A stretch of DNA of 64,000 nucleotides from Acidobacteriota bacterium (GCA_019351975.1 JABBOG010000004.1:57672-121671); one strand, 5' to 3'; shown: positions 45,401-53,741, counted from the stretch's first letter. Notes: generated by a model from the sequence alone, not told the origin. Made by a program: numbers and translations.

Positions 45401-45525
45401 CAGGAGGTGGCACAGTCGTAGCGACTGGAACACCAGAGCAGATTGCTTCGGTAGCAGGATCACACACTGGTCACTGGCTTGGCCCAGTGCTCGGCCTGGC
45501 GAACAGCAAGCGGGAGGTAGCATGA
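42496..45525 (+). CDS. uvrA: Excinuclease ABC subunit A
   Basis: UvrA finds DNA damage and loads UvrB in nucleotide excision repair. The 1009-residue protein has two ABC modules. The first has Walker A GVSGSGKSSLAFDTVYAEG and signature LSGGESQRIQLATSLG; the second has GVSGSGKSTIVHQVLY and LSGGEAQRVKLAQHLA. Zinc-finger cysteines appear in ECSTCHRAYREPEPR (first) and GGRCDYCEGDG with CEDCNGSRYK (second). Length is slightly above the usual 940-960. It overlaps the following TPR gene by four bases and lies directly after lspA. No SOS box was identified. Confidence 0.96.
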   Translation: MGIHGANDKITIRGARTHNLKNIDVDIPHNALTVVTGVSGSGKSSLAFDTVYAEGQRRYVESLSAYARQFLERIEKPDVDFMDGLAPAIAIKQKNQTRNPRSTVATATEIFDYLRLLYVRCGTVTCLHCGGVVRHDTVDEIATHVLAMPEGTRVYALFPVIRREIKLETLRPSSIDIVSEDTIPKTPKKSAKPGKKSLVTSVTDLADPLKERLAELRRRGYNRLWQANEANNAGRIVEFSTPESLLELDFEATELRPIYVLVDRLSLSAGIRARLVDAIETGYREASEIVFRTVPREDAMAAETLRYSSAFECSTCHRAYREPEPRLFSFNNPFGACPRCQGFGNTIDFDPNLIIPDRSKTLDEGAIDPWTKTKYRAWHGEMKRSAKSEGVPFDVPWFDLTESDQRFIQDGKGSWPGVHGFFAELERKKYKLHVRVFLSKYRGYATCPDCRGQRLRAEARAVLLEDKNICDVCALTITETQAFLDALKLSSLQQEIAGKVLEEVRQRVQFLQQVGLEYLTLDRLSSTLSGGESQRIQLATSLGSRLVGALYVLDEPSIGLHTRDTAKLITIMEELRDLGNTILVVEHDPDVILAADHLLDLGPGAGELGGQLLAAGTVDEVRDNPASLTGRYLSGRAHIPIPKHRMEPGREKLVLSGARIHNLRGVDIEIPLGLLCCITGVSGSGKSTIVHQVLYRALMQSLGQRESGVSEPSNLYRELSGAQYLNDVVLVDQSPIGRTPRSNPVTYIKAFDAIRELFAAQPDARRKNLTAGSFSFNVPGGRCDYCEGDGTVTVEMQFLADVELPCEDCNGSRYKASILEVKYKGKDIHDVLGMTVREALTYFAGHSKIADKLAVLEEVGLGYVRLGQSATTLSGGEAQRVKLAQHLAAARAGSSIGNATRHEARRAASRILYILDEPTTGLHFEDVAKLLVAFQKLIDGGGSLLVIEHNLDVIKCADWVIDMGPEGGAGGGTVVATGTPEQIASVAGSHTGHWLGPVLGLANSKREVA

Positions 45526-46850
45526 TGCGTAAAGCAAGTGTCATTACGTTTTTCGCATTCTGCTCAGCCATCTGTATCGCACAAGTGCCCTCCGGATCTC
45601 ACGCCGTGGCTGATCAATCCCCACAGGACGCTGTGCGTCAGAGCATTACGCAGGCAGAAGAAGCTCTTGAGAAGCAGGACTATAAGGGCGCTGAAATAAA
45701 GTTGAAGGAGTTGGCGACTGCGAATCCGAATGACGGTCGTGTGCTCTATGATCTTGGTTTTGCTGAAGAGCGCAACGGTGAAGAAGCCGAAGCTGCACGT
45801 GCTTATGCGGCATCCATCACGGCCATTCCTGGCTTCGCGGAGCCACAGATAGCGCTAGGTCTTCTAGATGCACGCACAGGCCACACGACCGCCGCACATC
45901 GCGAGTTGCTCGCTGTCGCAAACCTGCAAACTGCGACGCCGCAGCTGCGCGCGAGAGCCTTCCGAGCGCTCGCGCATCTTGATGAAGCTCACCACGCCGA
46001 AGATGCCCGCGAGGATTTGCTCGCAGCGCTCAAACTTACTCCTGAGACGCCTGATGATGTGCTGATGGGTGCCGAGTTGGCCGAACTCGCAGGGGATCCG
46101 GCGGATGCAGAAGTAGCCTACCGCCGCGCGCTGAAGCTCATGCCTGGCGACGTTGATGCAACAGCGGGCCTCGCCCATGCGTTGCAGAAGCAGGGCAAAG
46201 TGGGCGAAGCAGACACCATTCTGGCCACCGCTCTGAAGCAGCATCCTGACGATGTTCGACTGATCGCGCAGGCAGCAACCCTCTACGCTGCCGAGGACAA
46301 GGAGGCACAGGCGATTCCCTTGCTTGAGCAATTAAGGGCCTCTAACCCAACTGTGGCCGCGGATCCCGAGACTACGCAGCTTTTGGCTCAGATGTACTAT
46401 CTTAGCGGCGATAACGCCGCAGCTGAAAAGCTCTATACGACACTGCTTACGGTTACGCCAAACAACCCGGTATTACTCGATGCGCTCGGCAGTGCGCAAG
46501 TAAAGCAGGGACGTGATGCCGAAGCCGAATCCACTTTTGAAAAGGCGGTCGCCCAGCGTGAAGCGTTCCATGACGATCAGGCATGGGCCGAAGCAGCAGG
46601 ACACTTAGCCTTTGCTGCGTCAAAGAACAACGATCCCACTGTATGCCTTCAGGCACTCAGTGCACGCGCAGCCGTACTTCCGAACTCACCAACCTCGCTA
46701 TTCCTGGAGGCGACGGCGTACGATCACCTGCACCACCTCAAAGAAGCCATTGCGTCCTATCAGGCATTTTTGAAGCTCGCCAATGGCACGTTTCCCGACC
46801 AGGAATTCGAGGCGCGCCACCGCATCATTGCGCTCCAACACGATCGCTAG
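45522..46850 (+). CDS. Exported TPR-repeat protein
   Basis: A 442-residue protein with a signal peptide (VITFFAFCSAICIAQVPSGS) and then about nine TPR helices pairs, for example ALEKQDYKGAEIKLKELATA, VAYRRALKLMPGDVDATAGL and NAAAEKLYTTLLTVTPNNPV. There is no other domain. It starts on an ATG that overlaps the uvrA stop (ATGA) with a GGGAGG Shine-Dalgarno, so it is the last gene of ileS-lspA-uvrA-TPR. TPRs imply protein binding in the periplasm. Its tie to the DNA-repair gene is probably only transcriptional. Confidence 0.8.
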   Translation: MMRKASVITFFAFCSAICIAQVPSGSHAVADQSPQDAVRQSITQAEEALEKQDYKGAEIKLKELATANPNDGRVLYDLGFAEERNGEEAEAARAYAASITAIPGFAEPQIALGLLDARTGHTTAAHRELLAVANLQTATPQLRARAFRALAHLDEAHHAEDAREDLLAALKLTPETPDDVLMGAELAELAGDPADAEVAYRRALKLMPGDVDATAGLAHALQKQGKVGEADTILATALKQHPDDVRLIAQAATLYAAEDKEAQAIPLLEQLRASNPTVAADPETTQLLAQMYYLSGDNAAAEKLYTTLLTVTPNNPVLLDALGSAQVKQGRDAEAESTFEKAVAQREAFHDDQAWAEAAGHLAFAASKNNDPTVCLQALSARAAVLPNSPTSLFLEATAYDHLHHLKEAIASYQAFLKLANGTFPDQEFEARHRIIALQHDR

Positions 46851-46915
46851 TTGTTCCTGTTGACTCACTCCAGAGGACCAGACCATCCGGCTGGGGCATG
46901 ATAGCCTGAGCTTGC

Positions 46916-47626
46916 GTGCCTCGATCTGTCCTCCCACCTGTTTCCGCTTCAGTCGTCTCCGTCTTCGAGCAGGAGTACCGCGCGTTGCGTCCGCGTGCGC
47001 CACTTCCACCGCTCGACATCAAGTTCCGACGCTTCACAAGCCTCAACACGACGATCCGTTTGCGTGAAGGGAATCTAATTGTCCGGCTCTCAGACCTTCT
47101 CGAGCACGCACCCGAAACGATCCATCAGGCCATCGCGCACATTCTTCTCGCAAAGCTTTATCGAAAGCCAGTCGCTCCAGTATTTGCGGATCGGTATCGC
47201 CGTTATACCCAATCGGAATCTGTATCAAAACAGGCTGAGCGAATCCGCCAGACGCGTGGACGAAAGATCATCAGCTCAGCGCAGGGGCATCTCTATGATC
47301 TTGATGAAGTCTTCGAGTCAGTCAATCGGCGCTTCTTCCACGGCCTGCTCGGTCGACCGACTCTGACATGGAGCGCCCATATTGCGAAGCGCATGCTCGG
47401 ACACTACGACGCAGCTCACAATACCATCGTCGTGAGCCGAGTCTTCGACCGCCCGGGAACACCGAGATATGCCATCGAATATCTCCTGTACCACGAGATG
47501 CTACATCTCAAGCACCCTGTCCGCGTTCGAGCCGGGCGCCGGTGCGTTCACTCCCGCGAGTTTCAAGCCGAGGAGCGGTTGTTCCCGGAGCTAGACTTGG
47601 CGCGAGCCTTTCTCAAGCGCCTTTAG
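46916..47626 (+). CDS. SprT/YgjP-like putative metalloprotease
   Basis: A 236-residue soluble protein with the zinc motif HEMLHLKH in YLLYHEMLHLKHPVRVRAGR, the H-E-x-x-H pattern of SprT-like and YgjP/DUF45-type proteins. The third ligand may be the His in RRCVHSREFQAEERLF. An earlier segment (RPTLTWSAHIAKRMLGHYDA, then NTIVVSRVF) is also typical of the SprT-like fold. The start is GTG at 46916, with TAGCCT eight bases upstream. The first 100 residues are basic and of unclear role. Function in bacteria is poorly known. Confidence 0.75.
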   Translation: MPRSVLPPVSASVVSVFEQEYRALRPRAPLPPLDIKFRRFTSLNTTIRLREGNLIVRLSDLLEHAPETIHQAIAHILLAKLYRKPVAPVFADRYRRYTQSESVSKQAERIRQTRGRKIISSAQGHLYDLDEVFESVNRRFFHGLLGRPTLTWSAHIAKRMLGHYDAAHNTIVVSRVFDRPGTPRYAIEYLLYHEMLHLKHPVRVRAGRRCVHSREFQAEERLFPELDLARAFLKRL

Positions 47627-47768
47627 TCTGTAAAGTCTGTCATTGAGCCCGCTATATCGCGCCAGTGTATGTAGCCTTGTCGTTACAAAACTCTTACACA
47701 CCAAAACGTACACACCGCGTATCGTCGAAATAGAAGTGATTCAGTGCACCAAGGAGCGGATCCACACG

Positions 47769-48761
47769 ATGAATACCACGGTCCATGAAGTCGAAGAAAA
47801 ACCCAGAGCAATCCATAGCCCCCTCATCGCTGCTCAGCAGGTTACGCAGAAGATCAAGCAAGACCTTCGCATGGGTCGTGAGCATCAACAGGGTCGTATA
47901 AACTGGATCACCACGATTGCGATGGGCCTATTTCATCTTGGCGCTCTCGCCGCATTCCTTCCCATATTCTGGTCGTTCAAAAATGTCGGCGCTTTCTTTA
48001 TCATGTACTTCCTCGCGATCAATGTCGGTATCGGCATGGCATATCACCGACTCCTCACGCACCGCGGTTATAAGACACCGAAATGGTTAGAGTATTTCGT
48101 TACGGCCTGCGGGTGCCTGGCACTTGAAGGCGGACCGATCTTCTGGGTAGCCACGCACCGGGTACATCATCAAAACTCGGACCAGGAAGGCGATCCGCAC
48201 ACGCCGCACGATGGCACATGGTGGGCTCACGCCGGATGGATTCTCTCGGGTCGCGCGCTGCATTCTGAAACCGCACTGTTAGGCCGTTATGCTCCTGATC
48301 TCAGCCGTGACAAGGTGCATGTCTGGCTATCCAAGTATCATTACGTGCCGCTTGTCGTGACCGGCCTCGCGCAGCTCGCCATTGGTGCGACGCTCTCTCC
48401 CGGCCACCGCGTTATTGGTGCCGTCGGTATGATGCTCTGGGGAACCTTTCTTCGTGTCACCGTTGGGCTGCATGCGACATGGCTCGTCAACTCTGCCACA
48501 CACCTGTGGGGTAAGCGTCGCTTTGAGACTAAAGATGACTCCCGTAATAACTGGTGGGTTGCGATCCTTACCGGCGGCGAAGGTTGGCATAACAACCACC
48601 ACGCACATCCCGTTAGCGCTCGCCATGGTCTCGCTTGGTATGAGTTCGACGTCAATTACTACGGTATCTGGCTGCTCGAAAAAGTTGGCTTGGCAAAGAA
48701 AGTTCAAGTCGCCAAGTTCGATGCCGCCAATCCAAAGCCTGCTGGAGCCTACATGGAGTAG
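47769..48761 (+). CDS. Acyl-CoA/fatty-acid delta-9-type desaturase
   Basis: A 330-residue di-iron membrane desaturase that would introduce a double bond into a fatty acyl chain. The three histidine boxes are H93-RLLT-H98, H130-RVHH134 and HNNHH (about 272-276). Four hydrophobic segments surround them (TIAMGLFHLGALAAFLPIFW, then FFIMYFLAINVGIGMA). The frame is open to 47643, but AAGGAG before ATG 47769 fixes the start. The gene stands alone and is followed by a strong hairpin. Regulation by temperature or membrane state is plausible but not shown. Confidence 0.92.
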   Translation: MNTTVHEVEEKPRAIHSPLIAAQQVTQKIKQDLRMGREHQQGRINWITTIAMGLFHLGALAAFLPIFWSFKNVGAFFIMYFLAINVGIGMAYHRLLTHRGYKTPKWLEYFVTACGCLALEGGPIFWVATHRVHHQNSDQEGDPHTPHDGTWWAHAGWILSGRALHSETALLGRYAPDLSRDKVHVWLSKYHYVPLVVTGLAQLAIGATLSPGHRVIGAVGMMLWGTFLRVTVGLHATWLVNSATHLWGKRRFETKDDSRNNWWVAILTGGEGWHNNHHAHPVSARHGLAWYEFDVNYYGIWLLEKVGLAKKVQVAKFDAANPKPAGAYME

Positions 48762-48779
48762 TTCCAACGATCTGCGCAG

Positions 48780-48802
48780 CGGCCGCCTTTCAGGGGCGGC
48801 CG
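48780..48802 (+). terminator. G+C-rich hairpin after the desaturase gene
   Basis: CGGCCGCC (48780-48787) pairs perfectly with GGCGGCCG (48795-48802) across a 7-base loop, 19 bases after the stop. Only a mixed TCGTCGTT stretch follows instead of a T-run, so termination may be weak or factor-assisted. Confidence 0.65.
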
Positions 48803-48833
48803 TCGTCGTTAGTTCGTTACGTTCTCGATCCTC

Positions 48834-48839
48834 TACACT
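48834..48839 (+). promoter_or_regulatory. Candidate leaderless -10 element of the kinase gene
   Basis: TACACT ends exactly six bases before ATG 48846; the spacer CTATTC has no Shine-Dalgarno. Confidence 0.5.
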
Positions 48840-48845
48840 CTATTC

Positions 48846-49772
48846 ATGAATCTGACACGCCGTGGCGGAGCTAAAGCGCTTTTCATCACACTGGGCGTTT
48901 GCCTGATCATCCTCGCAGTCGTCCTCAACATCACTTGGATCGATAATAACGGCCGCCGTCTCGCCTTCGATCTTCTCGGCGTGCTCCTTTTTTCAATTCT
49001 CATCGCTGGTGTAGTCCTGAATACGGTTTTTCTCCTCCGTGAAGTTCGCCGCAACGAGCGCCAGGATTCCTTCCTCAACGCCGTCACGCATGAGCTCAAA
49101 ACACCTATTGCAAGCATCCGGCTTTATCTCGAGACCCTCCAGCGCCACCCTGGCGATGAACAGCAGCGCCAACGCTTCTACGCCATCATGCGCGAAGACA
49201 CCGACCGCCTCCTCGCCACGGTTGAAACCATCCTGAAGGCAGGTGAACTCGGCCAAAGACAGCGCGTCCATCAACGCACCCGCGTCGAGATGTATCCTCT
49301 CGTCGCAGAGTGCATTGCCACCGTCCTTCTACGACATCATCTTCAACCCGAGCAGATCACTATCGCGGATATCCCCGGCAAGGTCCGCCTCTTCGTCATC
49401 GGCTATCCCGAAGACCTGCGCACCGCAATACTCAATCTGCTGGACAACGCCATCAAATACTCACCGAAAGGCGTACATATCTTTTGCCGCCTCGGCATCG
49501 AGCGCTACACGTGGCTTGTTCTGGCTATCACCGATGCTGGCCTTGGACTTCAGCCGCGCGAGCTTAACCGCATCTTCAAACGCTTCTATCGTGCTCCGTC
49601 GAACGATCACGTCAAGATCAAAGGCACGGGCTTAGGCCTATTCCTCGTTCGTACTATCGCACGTCAGCATGGCGGTGATATTCGCGCCACCAGCGAGGGC
49701 CCGGGCAAAGGATCAACCTTCGTCCTAAAGCTGCCCCTACTCATCGGTGGCGAGCAGCCGCCAGCGCAGTAG
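48846..49772 (+). CDS. Sensor histidine kinase (two-TM, short)
   Basis: A 308-residue membrane kinase with two helices (about 10-28 and 42-64), almost no periplasmic loop, then HisKA with phospho-acceptor His82 in NAVTHELKTPIASIRLYLE and a HATPase domain (NLLDNAIKYSPKGVHI, TDAGLGLQPREL, KGTGLGLFLVRTI). The near absence of an extracytoplasmic domain suggests it senses the membrane or an intracellular partner. The OmpR-type regulator lies beyond marC, 768 bases downstream on the same strand, and is the likely partner. Confidence 0.92.
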   Translation: MNLTRRGGAKALFITLGVCLIILAVVLNITWIDNNGRRLAFDLLGVLLFSILIAGVVLNTVFLLREVRRNERQDSFLNAVTHELKTPIASIRLYLETLQRHPGDEQQRQRFYAIMREDTDRLLATVETILKAGELGQRQRVHQRTRVEMYPLVAECIATVLLRHHLQPEQITIADIPGKVRLFVIGYPEDLRTAILNLLDNAIKYSPKGVHIFCRLGIERYTWLVLAITDAGLGLQPRELNRIFKRFYRAPSNDHVKIKGTGLGLFLVRTIARQHGGDIRATSEGPGKGSTFVLKLPLLIGGEQPPAQ

Positions 49773-49832
49773 CTACGGGTTCGGTCATCCGCATTACAAT
49801 CGTGAGCAGCAGCAATTATTTGTCGAGAGCCT

Positions 49833-50513
49833 ATGTATACAGTTTGGAAGTACTTCGCCCTAGGCTTCAGCGCACTCCTTCCTGTGGTCAATCCCGTAGG
49901 ATCGGCGCTGGTATTCCTCGGTCTTGTCGGCAGCGCACCTATCTCGACGTATCGCTCCCTCGCCCGCAAGATCGCGATCAACATGATCATCTTCATGGTT
50001 TTCGTGGCGCTCGTTGGGTCTTCAATGCTCAGCTTCTTTGGTATCTCCCTGCCCATCATGCAGGTCTCCGGTGGCATCGTCATCGCGATGATCGGATGGT
50101 CGCTACTGAACCAGAAAGACAGTACCCCCAGTCTTGAGAAGACCGAAGCAGCCCTCCCAGCTGTTACCGAAGCTGAAATTAGCAGTCTCAAAAACAAAGC
50201 CTTCTACCCCTTCACATTTCCCATCACCGTCGGCCCCGGTTCGCTCGTCGTCATGCTCACCCTCAGCGTACATGCCAAACAACCAGCCTTCGCGCAGACC
50301 ATCTTCGCGTACGTCGGCCTCTTCATTGCAGTCCTCTTCCTCAGCGCCAGCATCTACTTCTGCTACGCCTACGCGCCGAAGATCGCACAGTCGATCTCGC
50401 CTTCGACCGCGCATGGTATCCTTCGCGTCATCGCGTTCATCCTTTTCTGCATTGGCGTTCAGATCGCATGGAACGGCCTCAGCGACCTGATCCAACCCCT
50501 CCTGCGGGCCTGA
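49833..50513 (+). CDS. MarC-family integral membrane protein
   Basis: A 226-residue protein with six predicted helices. It opens WKYFALGFSALLPVVNPVGS and has PFTFPITVGPGSLVVMLTLS, both typical of MarC/YchE proteins, whose function is still unknown despite the old 'multiple antibiotic resistance' label. The loop between helices three and four is charged (DSTPSLEKTEAALPAVTE). It lies between a histidine kinase gene and a response regulator gene (26 bases before the latter), which suggests it belongs to that signalling unit. Confidence 0.88.
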   Translation: MYTVWKYFALGFSALLPVVNPVGSALVFLGLVGSAPISTYRSLARKIAINMIIFMVFVALVGSSMLSFFGISLPIMQVSGGIVIAMIGWSLLNQKDSTPSLEKTEAALPAVTEAEISSLKNKAFYPFTFPITVGPGSLVVMLTLSVHAKQPAFAQTIFAYVGLFIAVLFLSASIYFCYAYAPKIAQSISPSTAHGILRVIAFILFCIGVQIAWNGLSDLIQPLLRA

Positions 50514-50539
50514 CCCGCCATGCTAACGGTTCCTCGTCC

Positions 50540-51316
50540 ATGACCAACGACACCAACCTGCTCATCGCTGTCATCGAAGATGAAGTTCATTTGGCCCAGG
50601 GGCTAATCTTCAACCTCGAAGCCGAGGGCTATCGTACCCACCATGAGGCCGACGGAGATTCTGCTCTCGAATGGCTCCTTGAAGCTACTGGGCCCGATTC
50701 CGCCGACGCTCCTGCAGCAATCCTGCTTGACGTCATGCTTCCTGGACGCAACGGTTTCTCCATTGTGCAGGCGCTCCGCGCAGCACAACGATATACACCA
50801 GTCCTTTTGCTCACCGCACGTGGGCGCTCAGAAGACATCGTCGAAGGCTTTGCTGCTGGCGCCGACGACTACCTCCCCAAGCCGTTTGACCTCGGAGTTC
50901 TGTTTGCTAGACTCACAGCTCTCCTCCGTCGCATGCATTGGCAGATACATTCAACGTCTCAGGTTGCGCAGCCCCAATCATCCGGTATCCAAAGCACCAA
51001 CGTACCCTATGCCATCGCTGGTCGCTCCATCGACCTTGACGCCCTTGAAATCCATACCTCAGACGCACTTGAAACTACTATTCATCTGACTCTCATGGAA
51101 GCGGACCTGCTACGTTATCTTTTGGACCATCCTAACCGCATCATTCCTCGCAAAGAGCTGCTGGAAAATGTCTGGCATGTGAAAGAGGACACCGACACCC
51201 GCGCTATCGACAACTTCATCGTCAGACTGCGACGCTATCTGGAACCCGATCCAGCCCGCCCCGTCCACCTTGTCACGATTCGCGGCATCGGCTACCGCTT
51301 CACCACAGAATCATGA
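50540..51316 (+). CDS. OmpR-family response regulator
   Basis: A 258-residue DNA-binding regulator. The receiver has the acidic pair in IAVIEDEVHLAQ, phospho-acceptor Asp64 in ILLDVMLPGRNG, the conserved Thr in LLLTARG and Lys in DYLPKPFDLG. The C-terminal winged helix reads ALETTIHLTLMEADLLRYLL then TRAIDNFIVRLRRYLEPD and IRGIGYRF. The frame is open from 50468 inside marC, but ATG 50540 gives the proper start of the receiver. Partner kinase is probably the one encoded at 48846. Targets are unknown; the LPS permease gene follows at once. Confidence 0.93.
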   Translation: MTNDTNLLIAVIEDEVHLAQGLIFNLEAEGYRTHHEADGDSALEWLLEATGPDSADAPAAILLDVMLPGRNGFSIVQALRAAQRYTPVLLLTARGRSEDIVEGFAAGADDYLPKPFDLGVLFARLTALLRRMHWQIHSTSQVAQPQSSGIQSTNVPYAIAGRSIDLDALEIHTSDALETTIHLTLMEADLLRYLLDHPNRIIPRKELLENVWHVKEDTDTRAIDNFIVRLRRYLEPDPARPVHLVTIRGIGYRFTTES

Positions 51317-51327
51317 TCACCGCACGA

Positions 51328-51333
51328 TACACT
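51328..51333 (+). promoter_or_regulatory. Possible -10 element of the LPS permease gene
   Basis: TACACT lies 26 bases before the TTG start at 51360. Here the spacing predicts a short leader of about 20 bases rather than a leaderless message. Confidence 0.35.
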
Positions 51334-51359
51334 AGAAGAGCCGTTGCGACGGACTGAAC

Positions 51360-53741
51360 TTGCGCATCTTTACTCGATATATTCTCCGCGAAATCACCAG
51401 CTACGCACTCTTAGGAGGCGTTCTCTTCACCTTCATTTTCTTCATGCGCTATCTTCTTCCGCTCATGGAGCTTACGGTGCGCGGTGTAGCTTCGCCACTT
51501 GATATTGCTAGGCTTATCTCTTACCTTTTACCCGGCTTTTTCTCCTTTACCATCCCGATGGCCGTGCTCATCGGCATCCTCCTTGGCCTCAGTCGGCTCG
51601 CAGCTGATAGCGAGGTGACAGCGATGCGCGCCAGCGGCATGGGCATTCTCTCTTTCGTTGCAATCGTAAGTCTGTTCTCCAGTTTTGCTTGGGTTCTCGG
51701 CCTTGCCAACTCACTTTTTTTAGCTCCGCGCGCTGCGCAAGCGCTTCTCCAATACGAGAATGCAAGCAAGACCAGTCAAGCTACCGTAGAAGTTCAGCCG
51801 CGCGTCTTTTACGAAGACTTCAAAAATTACGTGCTTTATGCACAAGATGTTATCCCTGGAGCAAACGGCACAGCACTTTGGCGCCATGTGTTTCTTGCGG
51901 ACCTTAGCAAGCCTGCGTCTCCGCATATCATCACAGCCAACGAAGCTACGGTGCTCAGCGGCAACCCTCAGACCCTGCGTATGGAGCTGGACAATGGTAG
52001 CCGCCACGATCTCTCCCTGACCGATCCCGGTCAGTACGATATCTCAACGTTCCTTTCCACAGAAATCCCTGTACAAACCAGCCAGCAGGATGAGGACTCG
52101 CACCTGAGCCGTCGCGATACGCCGATGCACGCTCTGAGCACGAGCGATCTGTGGAGACTCGCTCACAAGCCTGGTGCCTCCGCTCGACCGTATCTCATCG
52201 AACTGCATTACCGTTTCGCCTTCCCTACAGCGTGTCTCGTTCTCATGCTCGTTGGCGTACCGCTTGGGCTATCCTCGAAGCGAGGCGGTAAAGGGAGCGG
52301 TTTCGTGGTCACGCTCGCACTCGTATTCATCTATTACTTCCTCTCCTCCATCGGAATCGCTTTAGCGCGTCAAGACAAGATCCCTCCCGCAATTGGGGTG
52401 TGGAGTGCGAACATTATATTCGCCATTGCAGGCGTGATCCTCATTCAGCAAATCTCTAACGGCGGTGTTGCGCTCGAATTTTTTGCGAGCATCGGCCAAA
52501 CCATCAGCCGCTTCTTCGATGGGCTTCGCACAAAGCGCTCACCGCAAACTTCGAGCGACGGACGACCCGACGGGCCGCGTGCCGTGGTGCAACGCATGCG
52601 ACGCGCACTCCGCATTCGTTTTCCCCTCATTCTCGACGAGTACGTGATGGGCAGCTTCTTGCGTAATTTTGCGTTGGTATTGGGTGCCCTCGTCGTCCTT
52701 TTCATAATCTTCACCTTCTTCGAACTGATCGGCGACATCATCCGCTATCGCACCCCACTCGTGGTCGTCGGCGAATACCTGCTGAACCTGATCCCCTTCA
52801 TCCTCAATTCCATCGTGCCTCTTTGCTCGCTGGTCGCGGTTCTCATCACGTTCGGCGCGCTCAATCGGACCAGCGAACTCACTGCGATGAAAGCGACCGG
52901 AATCAGCCTCTACCGGATCGTCGCCCCTGTCCTTGTCGTAGCTACAGTGCTTTCTGCACTGCTATTCGTATTTGACGAAAGCTATCTTCCTGACGCCAAC
53001 CGTCGCCAAGAGGCGTTACTGTCAGTCATCCGCGGTAAACCCCCACAAACGTTCCTGCGCCCTGACCGCAAGTGGATGTCTGGACAGACGACTAGCTCGG
53101 TAAATGGACAACCAGAGCCTACTCGCATCTTCTACTATCAATTTTTCGACCCTGACCGGAATCTGTTCGCGAATCTAACAGTCTTCGAGTTTCAACCCGG
53201 GACCTTCAACCTCACGCGTCGCATCTTCGCCAAAACCGTGCGATGGGACGACAAACTCAATCAGTGGGTCTTCGAAGACGGCTGGCAGCGCACCTTCGAC
53301 GGCGAATCCATCAGTAGTTACCAACCCTTTACAGTAGCAACTTTTCCCGAGATTCACGAGAGTCCTGGTTACTTCAAGAAGGTTGATCGCCAATCCGAAC
53401 AGATGTCCTTCGCCGAGCTCTCACGCTATATCAAGGACCTGAAACAGAGCGGTTTTGACACCATGCGGCTGCGCGTTCAGCTAGACCAGAAGCTCGCGTA
53501 TCCACTGATGACTCTTGTTCTGGCAATCATTGCGATTCCGTTCTCCGTTCTCGCAGGAAAACGAGGCAGCGTAGCCGGCATTGGGACGGCGATCGGCGTT
53601 GCTATCTGTTACTGGGTGATAGCAGGTATCTTTGAAAATCTCGGTGATGTGAACTCCTTGCCTGCAATTCTAGCCGCATGGTCTCCTGACGCACTCTTTG
53701 CCATCGCTGGAACCTATCTACTTTTACGCACCCCGACATAA
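51360..53741 (+). CDS. LptF-LptG type LPS-export permease fused in one chain
   Basis: A 793-residue protein made of two complete LptF/LptG-family permeases in tandem. Half one (about 1-375) starts MRIFTRYILREITSYALLGG, has VTAMRASGMGILSFV as coupling region, a periplasmic jellyroll-type stretch and three last helices. A charged linker (about 380-420) follows. Half two (about 425-793) starts LDEYVMGSFLRNFALVLGAL, has LTAMKATGISLYRIV and a similar layout. In other Gram-negatives LptF and LptG are separate proteins that pair with LptB2 to lift lipopolysaccharide from the inner membrane. The start is TTG; no lptB gene is in view. Confidence 0.88.
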   Translation: MRIFTRYILREITSYALLGGVLFTFIFFMRYLLPLMELTVRGVASPLDIARLISYLLPGFFSFTIPMAVLIGILLGLSRLAADSEVTAMRASGMGILSFVAIVSLFSSFAWVLGLANSLFLAPRAAQALLQYENASKTSQATVEVQPRVFYEDFKNYVLYAQDVIPGANGTALWRHVFLADLSKPASPHIITANEATVLSGNPQTLRMELDNGSRHDLSLTDPGQYDISTFLSTEIPVQTSQQDEDSHLSRRDTPMHALSTSDLWRLAHKPGASARPYLIELHYRFAFPTACLVLMLVGVPLGLSSKRGGKGSGFVVTLALVFIYYFLSSIGIALARQDKIPPAIGVWSANIIFAIAGVILIQQISNGGVALEFFASIGQTISRFFDGLRTKRSPQTSSDGRPDGPRAVVQRMRRALRIRFPLILDEYVMGSFLRNFALVLGALVVLFIIFTFFELIGDIIRYRTPLVVVGEYLLNLIPFILNSIVPLCSLVAVLITFGALNRTSELTAMKATGISLYRIVAPVLVVATVLSALLFVFDESYLPDANRRQEALLSVIRGKPPQTFLRPDRKWMSGQTTSSVNGQPEPTRIFYYQFFDPDRNLFANLTVFEFQPGTFNLTRRIFAKTVRWDDKLNQWVFEDGWQRTFDGESISSYQPFTVATFPEIHESPGYFKKVDRQSEQMSFAELSRYIKDLKQSGFDTMRLRVQLDQKLAYPLMTLVLAIIAIPFSVLAGKRGSVAGIGTAIGVAICYWVIAGIFENLGDVNSLPAILAAWSPDALFAIAGTYLLLRTPT

